Below, in pieces: positions 6,637-14,410 of a stretch of 19,710 nt of DNA. Below the pieces are notes generated by a model. It searched no databases and was not told where the DNA came from. It worked only from the letters and a program-made list of their open reading frames with translations. This stretch comes from an uncultured Lachnospiraceae bacterium (lineage in GTDB: Bacteria > Bacillota > Clostridia > Lachnospirales > Lachnospiraceae), in contig UQVK01000074.1 in NCBI GenBank assembly GCA_900544445.1, positions 1 through 19,710 of the forward strand, read 5' to 3'. Position 1 is the stretch's first letter; every line of letters starts with the position of its first letter. The translations under genes and the position numbers were made by a program.

Positions 6637-6906
6637 TTACCATTTTTCATAGGGGCAGCGGTTTGCGGCGATGGCGGCCCGCAGCTCCACGAAGCAGCCG
6701 CAGGCACGACACATGCCAGAGAGCAGCAGGTCGCAGTTTTTACAGTGCGCCAGCCGCTTTTCATAAAGATCTCCGGGAGCGCGGATTCCTTCCTCCAGCC
6801 CTTCGATGTAGGCGTACAGATTCCGATACTCCGCGCTCTCCGCCATTTCATACAAAAGACATCGGCGGCAGGTTCTCTCCGGCGTCCTTTCCTCCTGTAT
6901 CGTCAT
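6637..6906 (-). CDS. Cysteine-rich DUF6171-like small protein
   Basis: This 89-residue protein has eight Cys in a zinc-ribbon-like or iron-sulfur-like layout: C13-x2-C16, C55-x2-C58, C66-x2-C69-x-C71 and C84. Between the first and second pairs is a helical stretch (about 20-52) with [16 protein letters not shown]. The pattern [27 protein letters not shown] and CP matches what I recall of the DUF6171 family of Clostridia; I could not search to confirm. The start overlaps the stop of the GH51 gene (ATGA), so it is translationally coupled. It ends 20 bases before the ArsR-type start. No signal peptide or membrane segment is present, so it is cytoplasmic. Function unknown. Confidence 0.8.
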   Translation of the reverse strand: MTIQEERTPERTCRRCLLYEMAESAEYRNLYAYIEGLEEGIRAPGDLYEKRLAHCKNCDLLLSGMCRACGCFVELRAAIAANRCPYEKW

Positions 6907-8393
6907 GCGATGCGCAGCAGCACCACGCTGCAGGCAGGAACGATGAGCTTGACGCCCTTTTCTGTAATGGTATAAGCGGTAAACGCTTCTTCCTTCACCT
7001 TTTCCGGCTCATCGAAGGTGTTGTACGCGTTCATGTTCTGGGTGACGATGGAGGCGCTCACCTTCTGCGGAGAAAGGGCAGCGAATTCCACTTCCACCTC
7101 CTGGGCTTCGGAAACGGACAGGTTTGCCAGCGTCACATTGACCGTGCCGTCCTCGGAAACGGACACGGATTCCTGCAGGGCAGGCACCCGGTATTCTCCG
7201 TCTCCTGCCTCCCCGTTTTCATCCAGGAAGCTGTCCAGAAGCTGTGCGCCCTGATGGTATTTATACATGTGGAACACATGGTAGGTAGGGGTCTTTACCA
7301 TCTTCGGCCCTTCGGTCAGGATCACGGACTGGAGAACGTTGACCATCTGAGCGATGCAGGCCATTTTCACCCGGTCGCAGTGCTTGTTGAAAATGTTCAG
7401 GGTAACGCCTGCCACAAGGGCGTCGCGCATGGTGTTCTGCTGATAGAGAAAGCCGGGATTGGTGCCGGGTTCCACCTCAAACCAGTCGCCCCACTCGTCC
7501 ACGATCATGCCGATCTTCTTTTCCGGATCATATTTGTCCATGATTGCACCGTGACGCACCACCAGCTCTTCCATATACAGGGCTTTTACCAGGGTCTTGT
7601 ACCAGTCGGTTTCGTTAAAGACGGTGGCGCTTCCCTTATTCTCCCATCCGTCGGGATGCACATAGTAATGCAGAGACAGGCCGTCCATGAATCTGGCCGG
7701 ATTCGGGGAGCAGGTTTTCAGCACCTCTTCCGTCCAGTCATAATCGTCCACGTTCGCGCCGCAGCAGATTTTGTAAACGGGAGCGTCCTTATGGTACTGT
7801 CTCACATAGGTCTGATACCTTCTGTAAAGATCCGCATAATACTGGGGTCTCATGTTGCCGCCGCAGCCCCAGTTTTCATTTCCCACGCCGAAATAGTCCA
7901 GCCTCCAGGGCTGTTCGTGGCCGTTTTCCTTTCTTTGATCCGCCATGGGGGATACGCCGTCAAAGGTGATGTACTCCACCCATTCGGACATTTCCTGTAC
8001 GGTGCCGCTTCCCACGTTGCCGTTCACATAAGCCTTACAGTCAAGCTGTCTGCACAGCTCGAAAAATTCGTGGGTGCCGAAGCTGTTGTCTTCCACCACG
8101 CCGCCCCAGTGGGTGTTGATCATCTTTTTTCTGTTTTCCTTCGGCCCGATGCCGTCCATCCAGTGGTATTCATCCGCGAAGCAGCCGCCCGGCCAGCGCA
8201 GGACGGGGATCTGCATTTCCCTTAATGCCTCCACCACGTCCTTTCTCATGCCGTTTTCATTGGGAATGTCGGAATTTTCTCCCACATAGAGGCCCTCATA
8301 GATACACCTTCCCAGATGCTCGCTGAAATGCCCATAGATTTCCGGATTGATTTTTCCTTTTCTGTTCTTTTCATTGATGTAGAGCTTTGCCAT
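6903..8393 (-). CDS. abfA: GH51 alpha-L-arabinofuranosidase
   Basis: This 496-residue protein is a full-length intracellular GH51 enzyme, which releases terminal alpha-L-arabinofuranosyl residues from arabino- and arabinoxylo-oligosaccharides by a retaining mechanism. The acid/base is E173 in [11 protein letters not shown] and the nucleophile is E300 in MIVDEWGDW. Other family signatures are [20 protein letters not shown] (16-35) and [14 protein letters not shown] (65-78). The catalytic TIM barrel covers about 1-385, followed by a C-terminal beta-sandwich (about 395-496). There is no signal peptide, so its substrates must be imported first. The start has AAAGGGAG five bases upstream. It sits third in the operon behind two GH43-type enzymes and overlaps the next gene by four bases. 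Confidence 0.96.
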   Translation of the reverse strand: MAKLYINEKNRKGKINPEIYGHFSEHLGRCIYEGLYVGENSDIPNENGMRKDVVEALREMQIPVLRWPGGCFADEYHWMDGIGPKENRKKMINTHWGGVVEDNSFGTHEFFELCRQLDCKAYVNGNVGSGTVQEMSEWVEYITFDGVSPMADQRKENGHEQPWRLDYFGVGNENWGCGGNMRPQYYADLYRRYQTYVRQYHKDAPVYKICCGANVDDYDWTEEVLKTCSPNPARFMDGLSLHYYVHPDGWENKGSATVFNETDWYKTLVKALYMEELVVRHGAIMDKYDPEKKIGMIVDEWGDWFEVEPGTNPGFLYQQNTMRDALVAGVTLNIFNKHCDRVKMACIAQMVNVLQSVILTEGPKMVKTPTYHVFHMYKYHQGAQLLDSFLDENGEAGDGEYRVPALQESVSVSEDGTVNVTLANLSVSEAQEVEVEFAALSPQKVSASIVTQNMNAYNTFDEPEKVKEEAFTAYTITEKGVKLIVPACSVVLLRIA

Positions 8394-8445
8394 GTTCTCT
8401 CCCTTTCCGGCCGTTCTCCTGCGGCCTGTGTTGTTTTATGTAATT

Positions 8446-9420
8446 TCATTTATTCTCTTTTTTATAGCGGAACACCGGTCTGCCGTCCGCATCCCACTCC
8501 AGTTTCATCAGCATGGCGTGGCGGTTGGGATTGTAAAGGGGATCTCCCTCAATCACCGACTCCTGTCTGGCGTGGTAAACACAGATATCGTTTCCTTCCT
8601 CATCCACGGTGAAGGAGTTGTGGCCGGGTCCGTAGATTCCAAGGGAAGGGTCGCTTTTCAGCACGGGATAGCGCTCCTTTTTCCAGGAGGCGGGATCCAG
8701 CAGATCCGCATTCTCATCCGCCGTCAGCATGCCCATGCAGTAGCAGGCTCCTGTTCCGCTGGCGGAATAGGTGAGGAAAATTCTGCCGTTCCGTTTGATG
8801 ACGGCCGGTCCTTCGGCCACCCAGAAATCCACCCGTTCCCAGTCATAGTCCGGCGTGGTCAGAAGCACCTGCACCGTGGCGAGCTTGCAGGGGGACTCCA
8901 TCCTTGCGATATACAGGTTGGAAATCATCTTGCCAACGCCCACTTTTTCCGCCCAGACATAATAATGCTCCCCGTGATTTTCAAACACCGTGGCATCCAG
9001 AGAAAAGGAACGGAAGGAAAACTCGTCCTCGTCCGCACAGCCCATTTTCCCCTTTTCCGTCCAGGTTCCCGTCACCGGGTCCGCATCCGCACATTCCAGC
9101 ACATAAGGCCGGATGGCCCATTTGTCCTCCGCGTCTCCCGCCGCGAAGTAAATGTACCATTTTCCCTCCAGAAAATGGAGTTCCGGCGCCCAGATGTGAT
9201 TGCCCATGTGGCCGCTCTCATGCTTTTTCCAGATCGTCACCTCTTCCGCATCCGCAAGCCCCACAAGGGTCCTGGACCGGCGCAGGATGATCCGGTCATA
9301 GGCGGGTACCGACGCCGTAAAGTAATAGGTGCCGTCCGTATGCCGGTACACATACGGATCCGCACGCTGAAGGATCCAGGGCTGGTTTCCGGAAGTCTCT
9401 GTTTTTCTGATGCTGTTCAT
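8446..9420 (-). CDS. GH43-family arabinofuranosidase/xylosidase
   Basis: This 324-residue protein has the five-bladed beta-propeller catalytic signature of GH43: D21 in RADPYVY (general base), D142 in SLDATVF (pKa modulator) and E203 in VAEGPAVI (general acid). Repeated blade motifs such as IWAPELHFLEGKWYIYF (77-93) are visible. GH43 enzymes remove arabinose or xylose with inversion; the sequence resembles the single-domain arabinofuranosidase subfamilies, but the substrate cannot be assigned by eye. There is no signal peptide and no carbohydrate-binding module. The start at 9420 is chosen because GGGAG lies about eight bases upstream and RADPY is then at the usual place. The longer frame from 9525 would overlap the preceding gene. 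The 76-base gap upstream contains a small hairpin (9459-9477), perhaps a processing site. Confidence 0.93.
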   Translation of the reverse strand: MNSIRKTETSGNQPWILQRADPYVYRHTDGTYYFTASVPAYDRIILRRSRTLVGLADAEEVTIWKKHESGHMGNHIWAPELHFLEGKWYIYFAAGDAEDKWAIRPYVLECADADPVTGTWTEKGKMGCADEDEFSFRSFSLDATVFENHGEHYYVWAEKVGVGKMISNLYIARMESPCKLATVQVLLTTPDYDWERVDFWVAEGPAVIKRNGRIFLTYSASGTGACYCMGMLTADENADLLDPASWKKERYPVLKSDPSLGIYGPGHNSFTVDEEGNDICVYHARQESVIEGDPLYNPNRHAMLMKLEWDADGRPVFRYKKENK

Positions 9421-9496
9421 CGTGTTTTCTCCCTTCGGTACAGAATACTTTTTCCTGAAGCCCGGAACAATCCGGCTGTCATGCGTTCGAATGCCT

Positions 9497-10450
9497 TCAC
9501 CAGTACCCCTGATGGGTCCAGTCAAAGGCCTTCATGCGCTCATATTCCTCCATCGTGATGGTCAGGATGGTTCCGTGCTTGAAGCCATAGGGGAAGGAAA
9601 ACACCTCATCGGAGCGCACAAAACGGCCGCTTTTCAGGCTGTCTGCAACGAAGGGCACATAGCCCTGTCCCGCTCCCGGCACGCCGTAATAATCCAGGAA
9701 CAGGCACCATCTTCCGTCCTCCAGCCGCACAGCGGTGGGCGCTTCGTACAGCCCGCTCTCCAGTCCCTCCATGCTCTCGTCAAAGGCTTCCTTCCGCACA
9801 TAAGGGCCTTCCGCCTGTTCCGCCTCCAGCAGAATGATTTTCTCCGGATTTTTTTCGCTCTTTACGAACATATAGAATCGACCGTCTTCCTCATAGATGG
9901 CGGAGTCGATCACACCGCAGTCCTCCTTGCGGTAAAGGACCTCCGGCACGGTAAAGGTCTGAAAATCCTTCGTCCTCGCGTAGTAAATCGCCTTGTTTCC
10001 ATAGTTGTTGCTTTTGTGGGAAGAGGACCAGTGAAGCAGATAATCCTCATTCCTGCTGTCATACAGAATGTCGGGCGCCCACAGACAGCCAAAATCCTCA
10101 TTTCCGATTTTCACCAGCCTCTGCTCACTCCAGTCAGTCAGGTTTTCCGATTCCCAGACGGAAAAGCATTTGCTCCCGTTCCTGCCGATCTCCTCCCAGG
10201 AATGATGGTACCTGCCGCGCATTCCGTAGGACAGGCTCAGGTCCGTCGCAAAAATATAGAACTTCCCGTCCAGCCTGCTCCTTGTGATGGTGAAATCCCG
10301 CACGCCCCTGTCCCCATAATAGGCCCAGAGCACCGGACGGCCGCCGTTCAGCGCCTCCCAGTGAAAGCCGTCCCGGCTCACCCCGAAATAGACCTGCTCC
10401 CCGTCCGGGGTGGTCTTTTCCCTGAAATGTACGAATAGATACGCCTGCAT
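9497..10450 (-). CDS. GH43-like five-bladed beta-propeller glycoside hydrolase
   Basis: This 317-residue protein is a second propeller enzyme. It shows GH43/GH117-clan features: D52 in GVRDFTITR, D182 in GVIDSAIYEEDG and E236 in YEAPTAVRLEDGRW as probable catalytic acids, with blade motifs CLWAPDILYD (122-131), SWEEIGR and WCLFLDYYGV. It begins with a strand (MQAYLFVHF) and has no signal peptide. Proteins of this form are often annotated as GH43 arabinosidases. It is the first gene of the operon, preceded by AAGGGG five bases before the ATG and by a strong promoter. It probably works with the GH43 and GH51 enzymes in breaking down imported arabino-oligosaccharides. The fold is firm; the substrate is inference. 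Confidence 0.88.
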   Translation of the reverse strand: MQAYLFVHFREKTTPDGEQVYFGVSRDGFHWEALNGGRPVLWAYYGDRGVRDFTITRSRLDGKFYIFATDLSLSYGMRGRYHHSWEEIGRNGSKCFSVWESENLTDWSEQRLVKIGNEDFGCLWAPDILYDSRNEDYLLHWSSSHKSNNYGNKAIYYARTKDFQTFTVPEVLYRKEDCGVIDSAIYEEDGRFYMFVKSEKNPEKIILLEAEQAEGPYVRKEAFDESMEGLESGLYEAPTAVRLEDGRWCLFLDYYGVPGAGQGYVPFVADSLKSGRFVRSDEVFSFPYGFKHGTILTITMEEYERMKAFDWTHQGYW

Positions 10451-10520
10451 TTCTACCCCTTTCTGCCGCCATAAGCGATTTATGTTTTTGATTTTATTAA
10501 AATAATTTATCTTTTTCTAA

Positions 10521-10549
10521 ATTATATAATGAAAGCGCACTGCAGGCAA
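10521..10549 (-). promoter_or_regulatory. Main promoter of the arabinan operon
   Basis: On the minus strand TTGCCT (10544-10549) and a perfect TATAAT (10521-10526) are 17 bases apart. The -10 lies inside the palindrome ATTATATAAT (10521-10530). A cre-like sequence occupies the spacer. The expected start is near 10514, leaving an AT-rich leader of about 60 bases before the first GH43 gene. Confidence 0.75.
10530..10543 (+). promoter_or_regulatory. Partial cre-like sequence within the arabinan promoter spacer
   Basis: TGAAAGCGCACTGC matches the first nine positions of the Firmicute catabolite-responsive element consensus (TGAAAGCGCTTTCA form) but diverges in the second half. It lies between the -35 and -10, where a bound CcpA complex would block transcription. 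Only one half-site is good, so this is tentative. Confidence 0.35.
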
Positions 10550-10653
10550 CTCTCTTTTCTGCACAAAAAATTTTTTAATTTTTTCAACACTTTTCCTTTT
10601 CCATACGTTTTATCAGTGTAATCACAAAAATGGGAAGCGGCCGGCGCTTTCTC
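10550..10653. other. AT-rich divergent intergenic region
   Basis: This stretch separates the arabinan promoter from the sigma-factor gene. It is AT-rich with long A and T runs (10565-10590), which may act as UP-like elements. A possible ECF-type promoter for the sigma gene is the pair AAC (about 10588) and CGT (about 10608) in CAACAC...ATACGT; this is a weak guess. I see no reading frame here with a ribosome binding site. Confidence 0.35.
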
Positions 10654-10671
10654 CACACCCTGCGGGTTGTG
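10654..10671 (+). repeat. Small inverted repeat upstream of the sigma-factor gene
   Basis: CACACCC (10654-10660) and GGG-T-TGTG (10664-10671) form a seven-pair stem with one bulged base and a TGC loop. It lies 74 bases before the sigma-factor start and could be an operator or a leader hairpin. Nothing else in the sequence decides between these. Confidence 0.35.
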
Positions 10672-10744
10672 TGCACGTGGTATTATGGAAGCAGCAGAAA
10701 AAAGAGAGAATGCCGCCTGTCGGCGGCAGGAAGAGGAATTCCCG

Positions 10745-11221
10745 ATGGATGAATGTCTGTTGGAAAAATTTTATCAGACCTGGTATCATGAGCTGATCCG
10801 CTGGTGCAGCCACATGGCAGGGGATAGGGATCTTGCGGAGGATCTGGTACAGGAAGCGTTCCTGCGTGCCATTTCTCATCTCCCTCTTCTGGAAACGCTC
10901 TCTGAAAAGCAGCAGCGTGCGTGGTTTTCCCGCACAGTAAAAAATCTGTATCTGGACCGGAAACGCCATGAACGTTACGAAACGGTCGCACAGCCGCTGC
11001 TCCAGTCCGGTCAGGACACGGAGGAATATGCCATGATCGACTGGGAGCAGCTCCTGAACGGCCTGCCCGGGGATGAGGGTGTCCTGTTCGTCATGCGGTA
11101 TCTGGAAGGCTATACCTCAAAAGAGCTGGGAAAATTTTTCGGGCTTCCGCCCGGAACGGTACGTTCCAGACTGTCTGACGCGAGAAAACATTTGAAAACC
11201 GCTTTAAAAGCAAACTTTTAA
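10745..11221 (+). CDS. ECF-type sigma-70 family RNA polymerase sigma factor
   Basis: This 158-residue protein has only the two sigma domains of ECF factors. Region 2 covers about 8-75 (DRDLAEDLVQEAFLRA, WFSRTVKNLYLDRKR), which binds core polymerase and the -10. Region 4 covers about 105-155 (LPGDEGVLFVMRYLEGYTS, then ELGKFFGLPPGTVRSRLSDA), which reads the -35. The start at 10745 follows GAAGAGG with eight bases of spacing; the frame remains open 26 codons upstream but without a ribosome site. The next gene on the same strand begins 43 bases later with an ideal Shine-Dalgarno. No transmembrane anti-sigma factor gene follows; instead the partner is an unrecognised soluble protein. The stop codon overlaps the palindrome AAAGTATACTTT (11220-11231). 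Confidence 0.93.
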   Translation: MDECLLEKFYQTWYHELIRWCSHMAGDRDLAEDLVQEAFLRAISHLPLLETLSEKQQRAWFSRTVKNLYLDRKRHERYETVAQPLLQSGQDTEEYAMIDWEQLLNGLPGDEGVLFVMRYLEGYTSKELGKFFGLPPGTVRSRLSDARKHLKTALKANF

Positions 11222-11264
11222 AGTATACTTTTTGCGCCGCCTGGAGGCAGAAAAGGAGGTAACC

Positions 11265-12497
11265 ATGTTAGAAGATTTCTTAGGGAAAAAAATGTATGTC
11301 ATAAACTGTGATGTCTGTGACGCCAGAAAGGTAAAGGAGGAGGATCTTTCCTCCTATGAAAAAATCATCATCAATACGGACGCCATTCTGGTCAACGAGC
11401 ATGCAAAAAGCGTGCTGAGCCGCCTCCCAATCATCTGTAATGCGGGCCACACGCTGGAACTGGAAGGGGATGTCAACGTAATCTCCCATAACGGAGATTA
11501 CGAGATCAACGGTTCCACCGCCGTGCCGGAAAACACGTTTCTGTCTGTCAACGGCAATGTGATAATCAAACCAGGTACCGGCGAAGTGCTCTCCTCCTAC
11601 ACCGCCGTTTCCATCAACGGTTCCGTCCTCTGCCCCGCCTCCCTTGCGCCCTTTCTGAGCCGTTTTTCTGTCAACGGCTCCACGGAATGCTATCCGGACG
11701 CCTGCACGGTTCTGGACGCTGTTTTCACGCCGGATACCTGGTTCCCCCTCCGGGCCAGGCAGGAAGCTCATTACTATGTGTCAGAGCAGCTGCGTCTGAC
11801 GGAACCGAAGCTGGACATAGCCGCTCTCGCCGCCAAGCAGGTCCGCTTTGTTACTCCCGCCGCTCTGGTGCCGGAGGAACGGGTGGAGGAGGCGGTCGCG
11901 CTCTTCGATGAAACGGTAAAGCTGACGGTGATTCCCGCCGGATATGCCTTCATTCCCGGAGACGCCGGGCTGGATGAATCTCTGCTGGAAAAATACGGAG
12001 GGAAATTTTATATGGACGGCTCCCTTACCATCGAATCCAAAAACGCTTCCCTGCTGTCCCGTCTGGAAAAGCCGCAGATCACCGGAACCGTTTCTCTGCC
12101 GGAAAGTCTGATGGAAGCGTTCCGGCAGACCGGAGCGGAATATGGAAAGCTCCAGATCGTCAAAGGAACCCCCATGGCAGGCAAGGCCATGCTGACTCTG
12201 GACAACGCTTTGCTTGATGCCTCTCCCGATGGGGTTTCCATTCACAACTGCGGCCTTCTGCGTATCAAAAAGGACGTCTCTCCCGAGCGGATCCTGGATC
12301 TTGTCCAAACTTGTAACTGCGGCTGTATCCTCTGTACCCCGGAACAAAAAGGCGCCGTGGAACTGATGAGCCGGAACGCGGGCTTCATCGGAGATCTGAA
12401 GGAGAAATCCGGTTCCGAAGGAGGCGGAGGAATGCTCGCCATGCTCAAACAGGCAGCAAATACGAAGGTTGCAAATGCGGATCTGTATGTTCTGTAG
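11265..12497 (+). CDS. Unrecognised modular protein co-encoded with the sigma factor
   Basis: I do not recognise this 410-residue protein. It is soluble with no signal peptide or membrane segment. It contains repeated Asn-Gly or similar turns after short hydrophobic strands: INGS (81-84), VNGN (95-98), INGS (117-120), VNGS (136-139), MDGS (250-253), ITGT (272-275) and HNCG (327-330). These alternate with a recurrent helix-ending motif: VLSRL (50-54), FLSRF (130-134), LLSRL (263-267) and ELMSR (366-370). The layout suggests a beta-solenoid or bactofilin-like repeat fold. Cys pairs occur at C15-x2-C18 and at C350, C352, C354 and C357, possibly metal-binding. A Gly-rich break (383-389) precedes the tail. 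The start at 11265 has AAGGAGGT four bases upstream. It is probably co-transcribed with the sigma factor, as target, regulator or sensor. Function unknown. Confidence 0.85.
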   Translation: MLEDFLGKKMYVINCDVCDARKVKEEDLSSYEKIIINTDAILVNEHAKSVLSRLPIICNAGHTLELEGDVNVISHNGDYEINGSTAVPENTFLSVNGNVIIKPGTGEVLSSYTAVSINGSVLCPASLAPFLSRFSVNGSTECYPDACTVLDAVFTPDTWFPLRARQEAHYYVSEQLRLTEPKLDIAALAAKQVRFVTPAALVPEERVEEAVALFDETVKLTVIPAGYAFIPGDAGLDESLLEKYGGKFYMDGSLTIESKNASLLSRLEKPQITGTVSLPESLMEAFRQTGAEYGKLQIVKGTPMAGKAMLTLDNALLDASPDGVSIHNCGLLRIKKDVSPERILDLVQTCNCGCILCTPEQKGAVELMSRNAGFIGDLKEKSGSEGGGGMLAMLKQAANTKVANADLYVL

Positions 12498-12513
12498 CAG
12501 AGTTTCTTTCCAG

Positions 12514-12554
12514 GAGACAGCCAGCTGCTCTATCCGGAGCAGGACGGCTGTCTC
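12514..12554. terminator. Bidirectional terminator between convergent genes
   Basis: GAGACAGCC (12514-12522) pairs perfectly with GGCTGTCTC (12546-12554), with an inner stem CTGCTC/GAGCAG. On the plus strand TTATTCC follows; on the minus strand the hairpin is followed by CTGGAAAG. It lies between the modular protein gene and the convergent ABC transporter gene and fits a shared terminator, better on the plus strand. Confidence 0.75.
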
Positions 12555-12565
12555 TTATTCCTCTT

Positions 12566-14410
12566 CTATGACACCAAAGAATTCCGATACTTTTCCGCCT
12601 GCTTTTCAAACATTTCCGCATACCTGCCGCCTTTTTCCAGCAGCTCCTCATGCGCTCCCTCCTCTATGATTCTGCCCTGTTCCATCACATAGATCTGTTC
12701 CGCCATGCGGGTTGTGGACAGACGGTGGGATATGAAAATCACCGTCCGGCCTCCCGACAGTTCAAACAGCATCCGGTTGAGGTTGTATTCTGAGATGGGA
12801 TCCAGCGCACTGGACGGCTCGTCCAGGATATATGTGTGGGGATCCTTTAAAAAGGCCCTGGCCATCGCAATCTTCTGGGCTTCTCCGCCGGATACCAGTC
12901 TCCCGTTTTTATCATATTCCCGAAGCAGCGGAACAGAAAGGTCGCAGAAATTTTCACCAATTCCTGCCGTCTTAAGCGCCTCCCCGATTGCCTTTTCGTC
13001 CGCATTGTCAACCAGACCCATTTTCACATTTTCCCCCAGACTGGCGGCATAGATCTGAAAATCCTGAAACAGGGTGCCAAAGGAATGGCGGTATTCCTCT
13101 ACGTCATACTCCTTAATGTTTCTGTCGTTCAGCAGGATTTCCCCCTCCGTGGGATCATACAAACGCATCAGCAGTTTCACGAGGGTGGATTTTCCCGTGC
13201 CATTATATCCTACAATGGCTGTCTTGCTCTGTGCCTGGATTTTCATATTGATATGCCGCAGCACCCAGGAGTCACTGTTATCATACCGGAAGGAAACATT
13301 GCGGAATTCAATGTCGCAGGGTTCCTCCGGTAATGGTACGGCATTCTGCGGCGAGGTGATCTGAGGCTCCGCAGCCAGGAACGTCCGAAGCTTATCAGCA
13401 AACATCCCGCTTTGTACAAACTGAGAAAGAGATGTCAGCAGGCCATTGTACATGGAATTCAGTTTTCCGACCGCGGCAATGGATACCGACAGGTCGCCAA
13501 TCGAAACAGACTGTACAATGAGGATTTTGTACACCAGGACAAAAATGATGAGCATGTTCGTCAAAAAGACATTGCAGAGCTGCTCACCGATCTCCAATGC
13601 TGAAAGCCGAAACTGCAGCCTTCTGTATACCGTATCCATTTCTGATATACAGCCGTCGAATTCCTCTGTAAGCAGGCGGTCAATCCTGCTCATTCTCAGT
13701 TCCTTCGCATAGTCCGGCATATAAAAAACCCGGCTGATATATTCGTATTTCTTAACCAGGGGCATCAGGCGCTGTTCCCGCAGGAACGCAATCCTGGATT
13801 TCAACAGCCGGAACAGGAACTGAAAAAACATGGAAAAAACGGCAATGACCAGAAGGAGCGGATCGATCTCCAGCATGATTGCGATAACGCCAACACATGC
13901 GAGAACACTGAGCAGCACGCTCCCCATATTCCTGACAGCCTCATAAACATGGTCTTCCGCTTCCTGAACGGTCCAGATGAAGTCCGTATAAAATCCGGCG
14001 TCGTCATAACAGCGGAGGTCCATCTTCCTCGCCTTTATGAACAGCCCGGCATGAAGCGATTTCCCCAGTTTTAATTTCAGGACGGGCCACAGCCTTTTCT
14101 CACAAAAATAGATAATCCCAAGGACCGGAAGCAAAATCATGCTCATCATCAAAAGGAATCTGCATACATCTGCAAAAGACCGCCCTTCTCCTATCATGTT
14201 AAATACGACCTGAATCACCAGCACGGAAGATGCCACATTCAGGTATCCCCATAAAATACCGGTCAGAATATTCGTATAAAACAACGCCGGCACGTGACGG
14301 CGCACATAGTCCAGCAGGTATGCCGTGTTTTTCATCCCTGTGGAAAAAGAAACTTTTTCCCCGTCCGTTTTTCCCGCAGAATTTTTTCTCAGAGAAATTT
14401 TTTTACTCAT
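12566..14410 (-). CDS. ABC exporter half-transporter (permease-ATPase fusion), second of pair
   Basis: This 614-residue protein has an N-terminal type-1 exporter membrane domain (about 25-350, several long hydrophobic segments) fused to an ATPase domain. Walker A is GYNGTGKST (about 400-408), the signature is VSGGEAQ (about 506-512, Glu for the usual Gln), Walker B is YILDEPSSALDP (about 525-536) and the switch His is in FISHRLS. There is no C39 peptidase domain. It overlaps the upstream ABC gene by eight bases, so the two are co-translated and probably form a heterodimer. Relatives export peptides, lipids or drugs, or process bacteriocins. No precursor peptide or modifying enzyme is encoded nearby, so the substrate is unknown. 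Confidence 0.93.
   Translation of the reverse strand: MSKKISLRKNSAGKTDGEKVSFSTGMKNTAYLLDYVRRHVPALFYTNILTGILWGYLNVASSVLVIQVVFNMIGEGRSFADVCRFLLMMSMILLPVLGIIYFCEKRLWPVLKLKLGKSLHAGLFIKARKMDLRCYDDAGFYTDFIWTVQEAEDHVYEAVRNMGSVLLSVLACVGVIAIMLEIDPLLLVIAVFSMFFQFLFRLLKSRIAFLREQRLMPLVKKYEYISRVFYMPDYAKELRMSRIDRLLTEEFDGCISEMDTVYRRLQFRLSALEIGEQLCNVFLTNMLIIFVLVYKILIVQSVSIGDLSVSIAAVGKLNSMYNGLLTSLSQFVQSGMFADKLRTFLAAEPQITSPQNAVPLPEEPCDIEFRNVSFRYDNSDSWVLRHINMKIQAQSKTAIVGYNGTGKSTLVKLLMRLYDPTEGEILLNDRNIKEYDVEEYRHSFGTLFQDFQIYAASLGENVKMGLVDNADEKAIGEALKTAGIGENFCDLSVPLLREYDKNGRLVSGGEAQKIAMARAFLKDPHTYILDEPSSALDPISEYNLNRMLFELSGGRTVIFISHRLSTTRMAEQIYVMEQGRIIEEGAHEELLEKGGRYAEMFEKQAEKYRNSLVS

Noticed and set aside
6180..8225. 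Plus-strand open frame of 681 codons opposite the GH51 and ArsR-type genes
   Set aside because: It is a shadow of strongly biased third positions in the GH51 gene. It has no family motif and no ribosome site, and it crosses several real genes.
9421..9525. Longer start of the second GH43 gene at 9525
   Set aside because: It would overlap the end of the previous GH43-like gene and has no ribosome site, whereas ATG 9420 has a good one and fits the family N-terminus.
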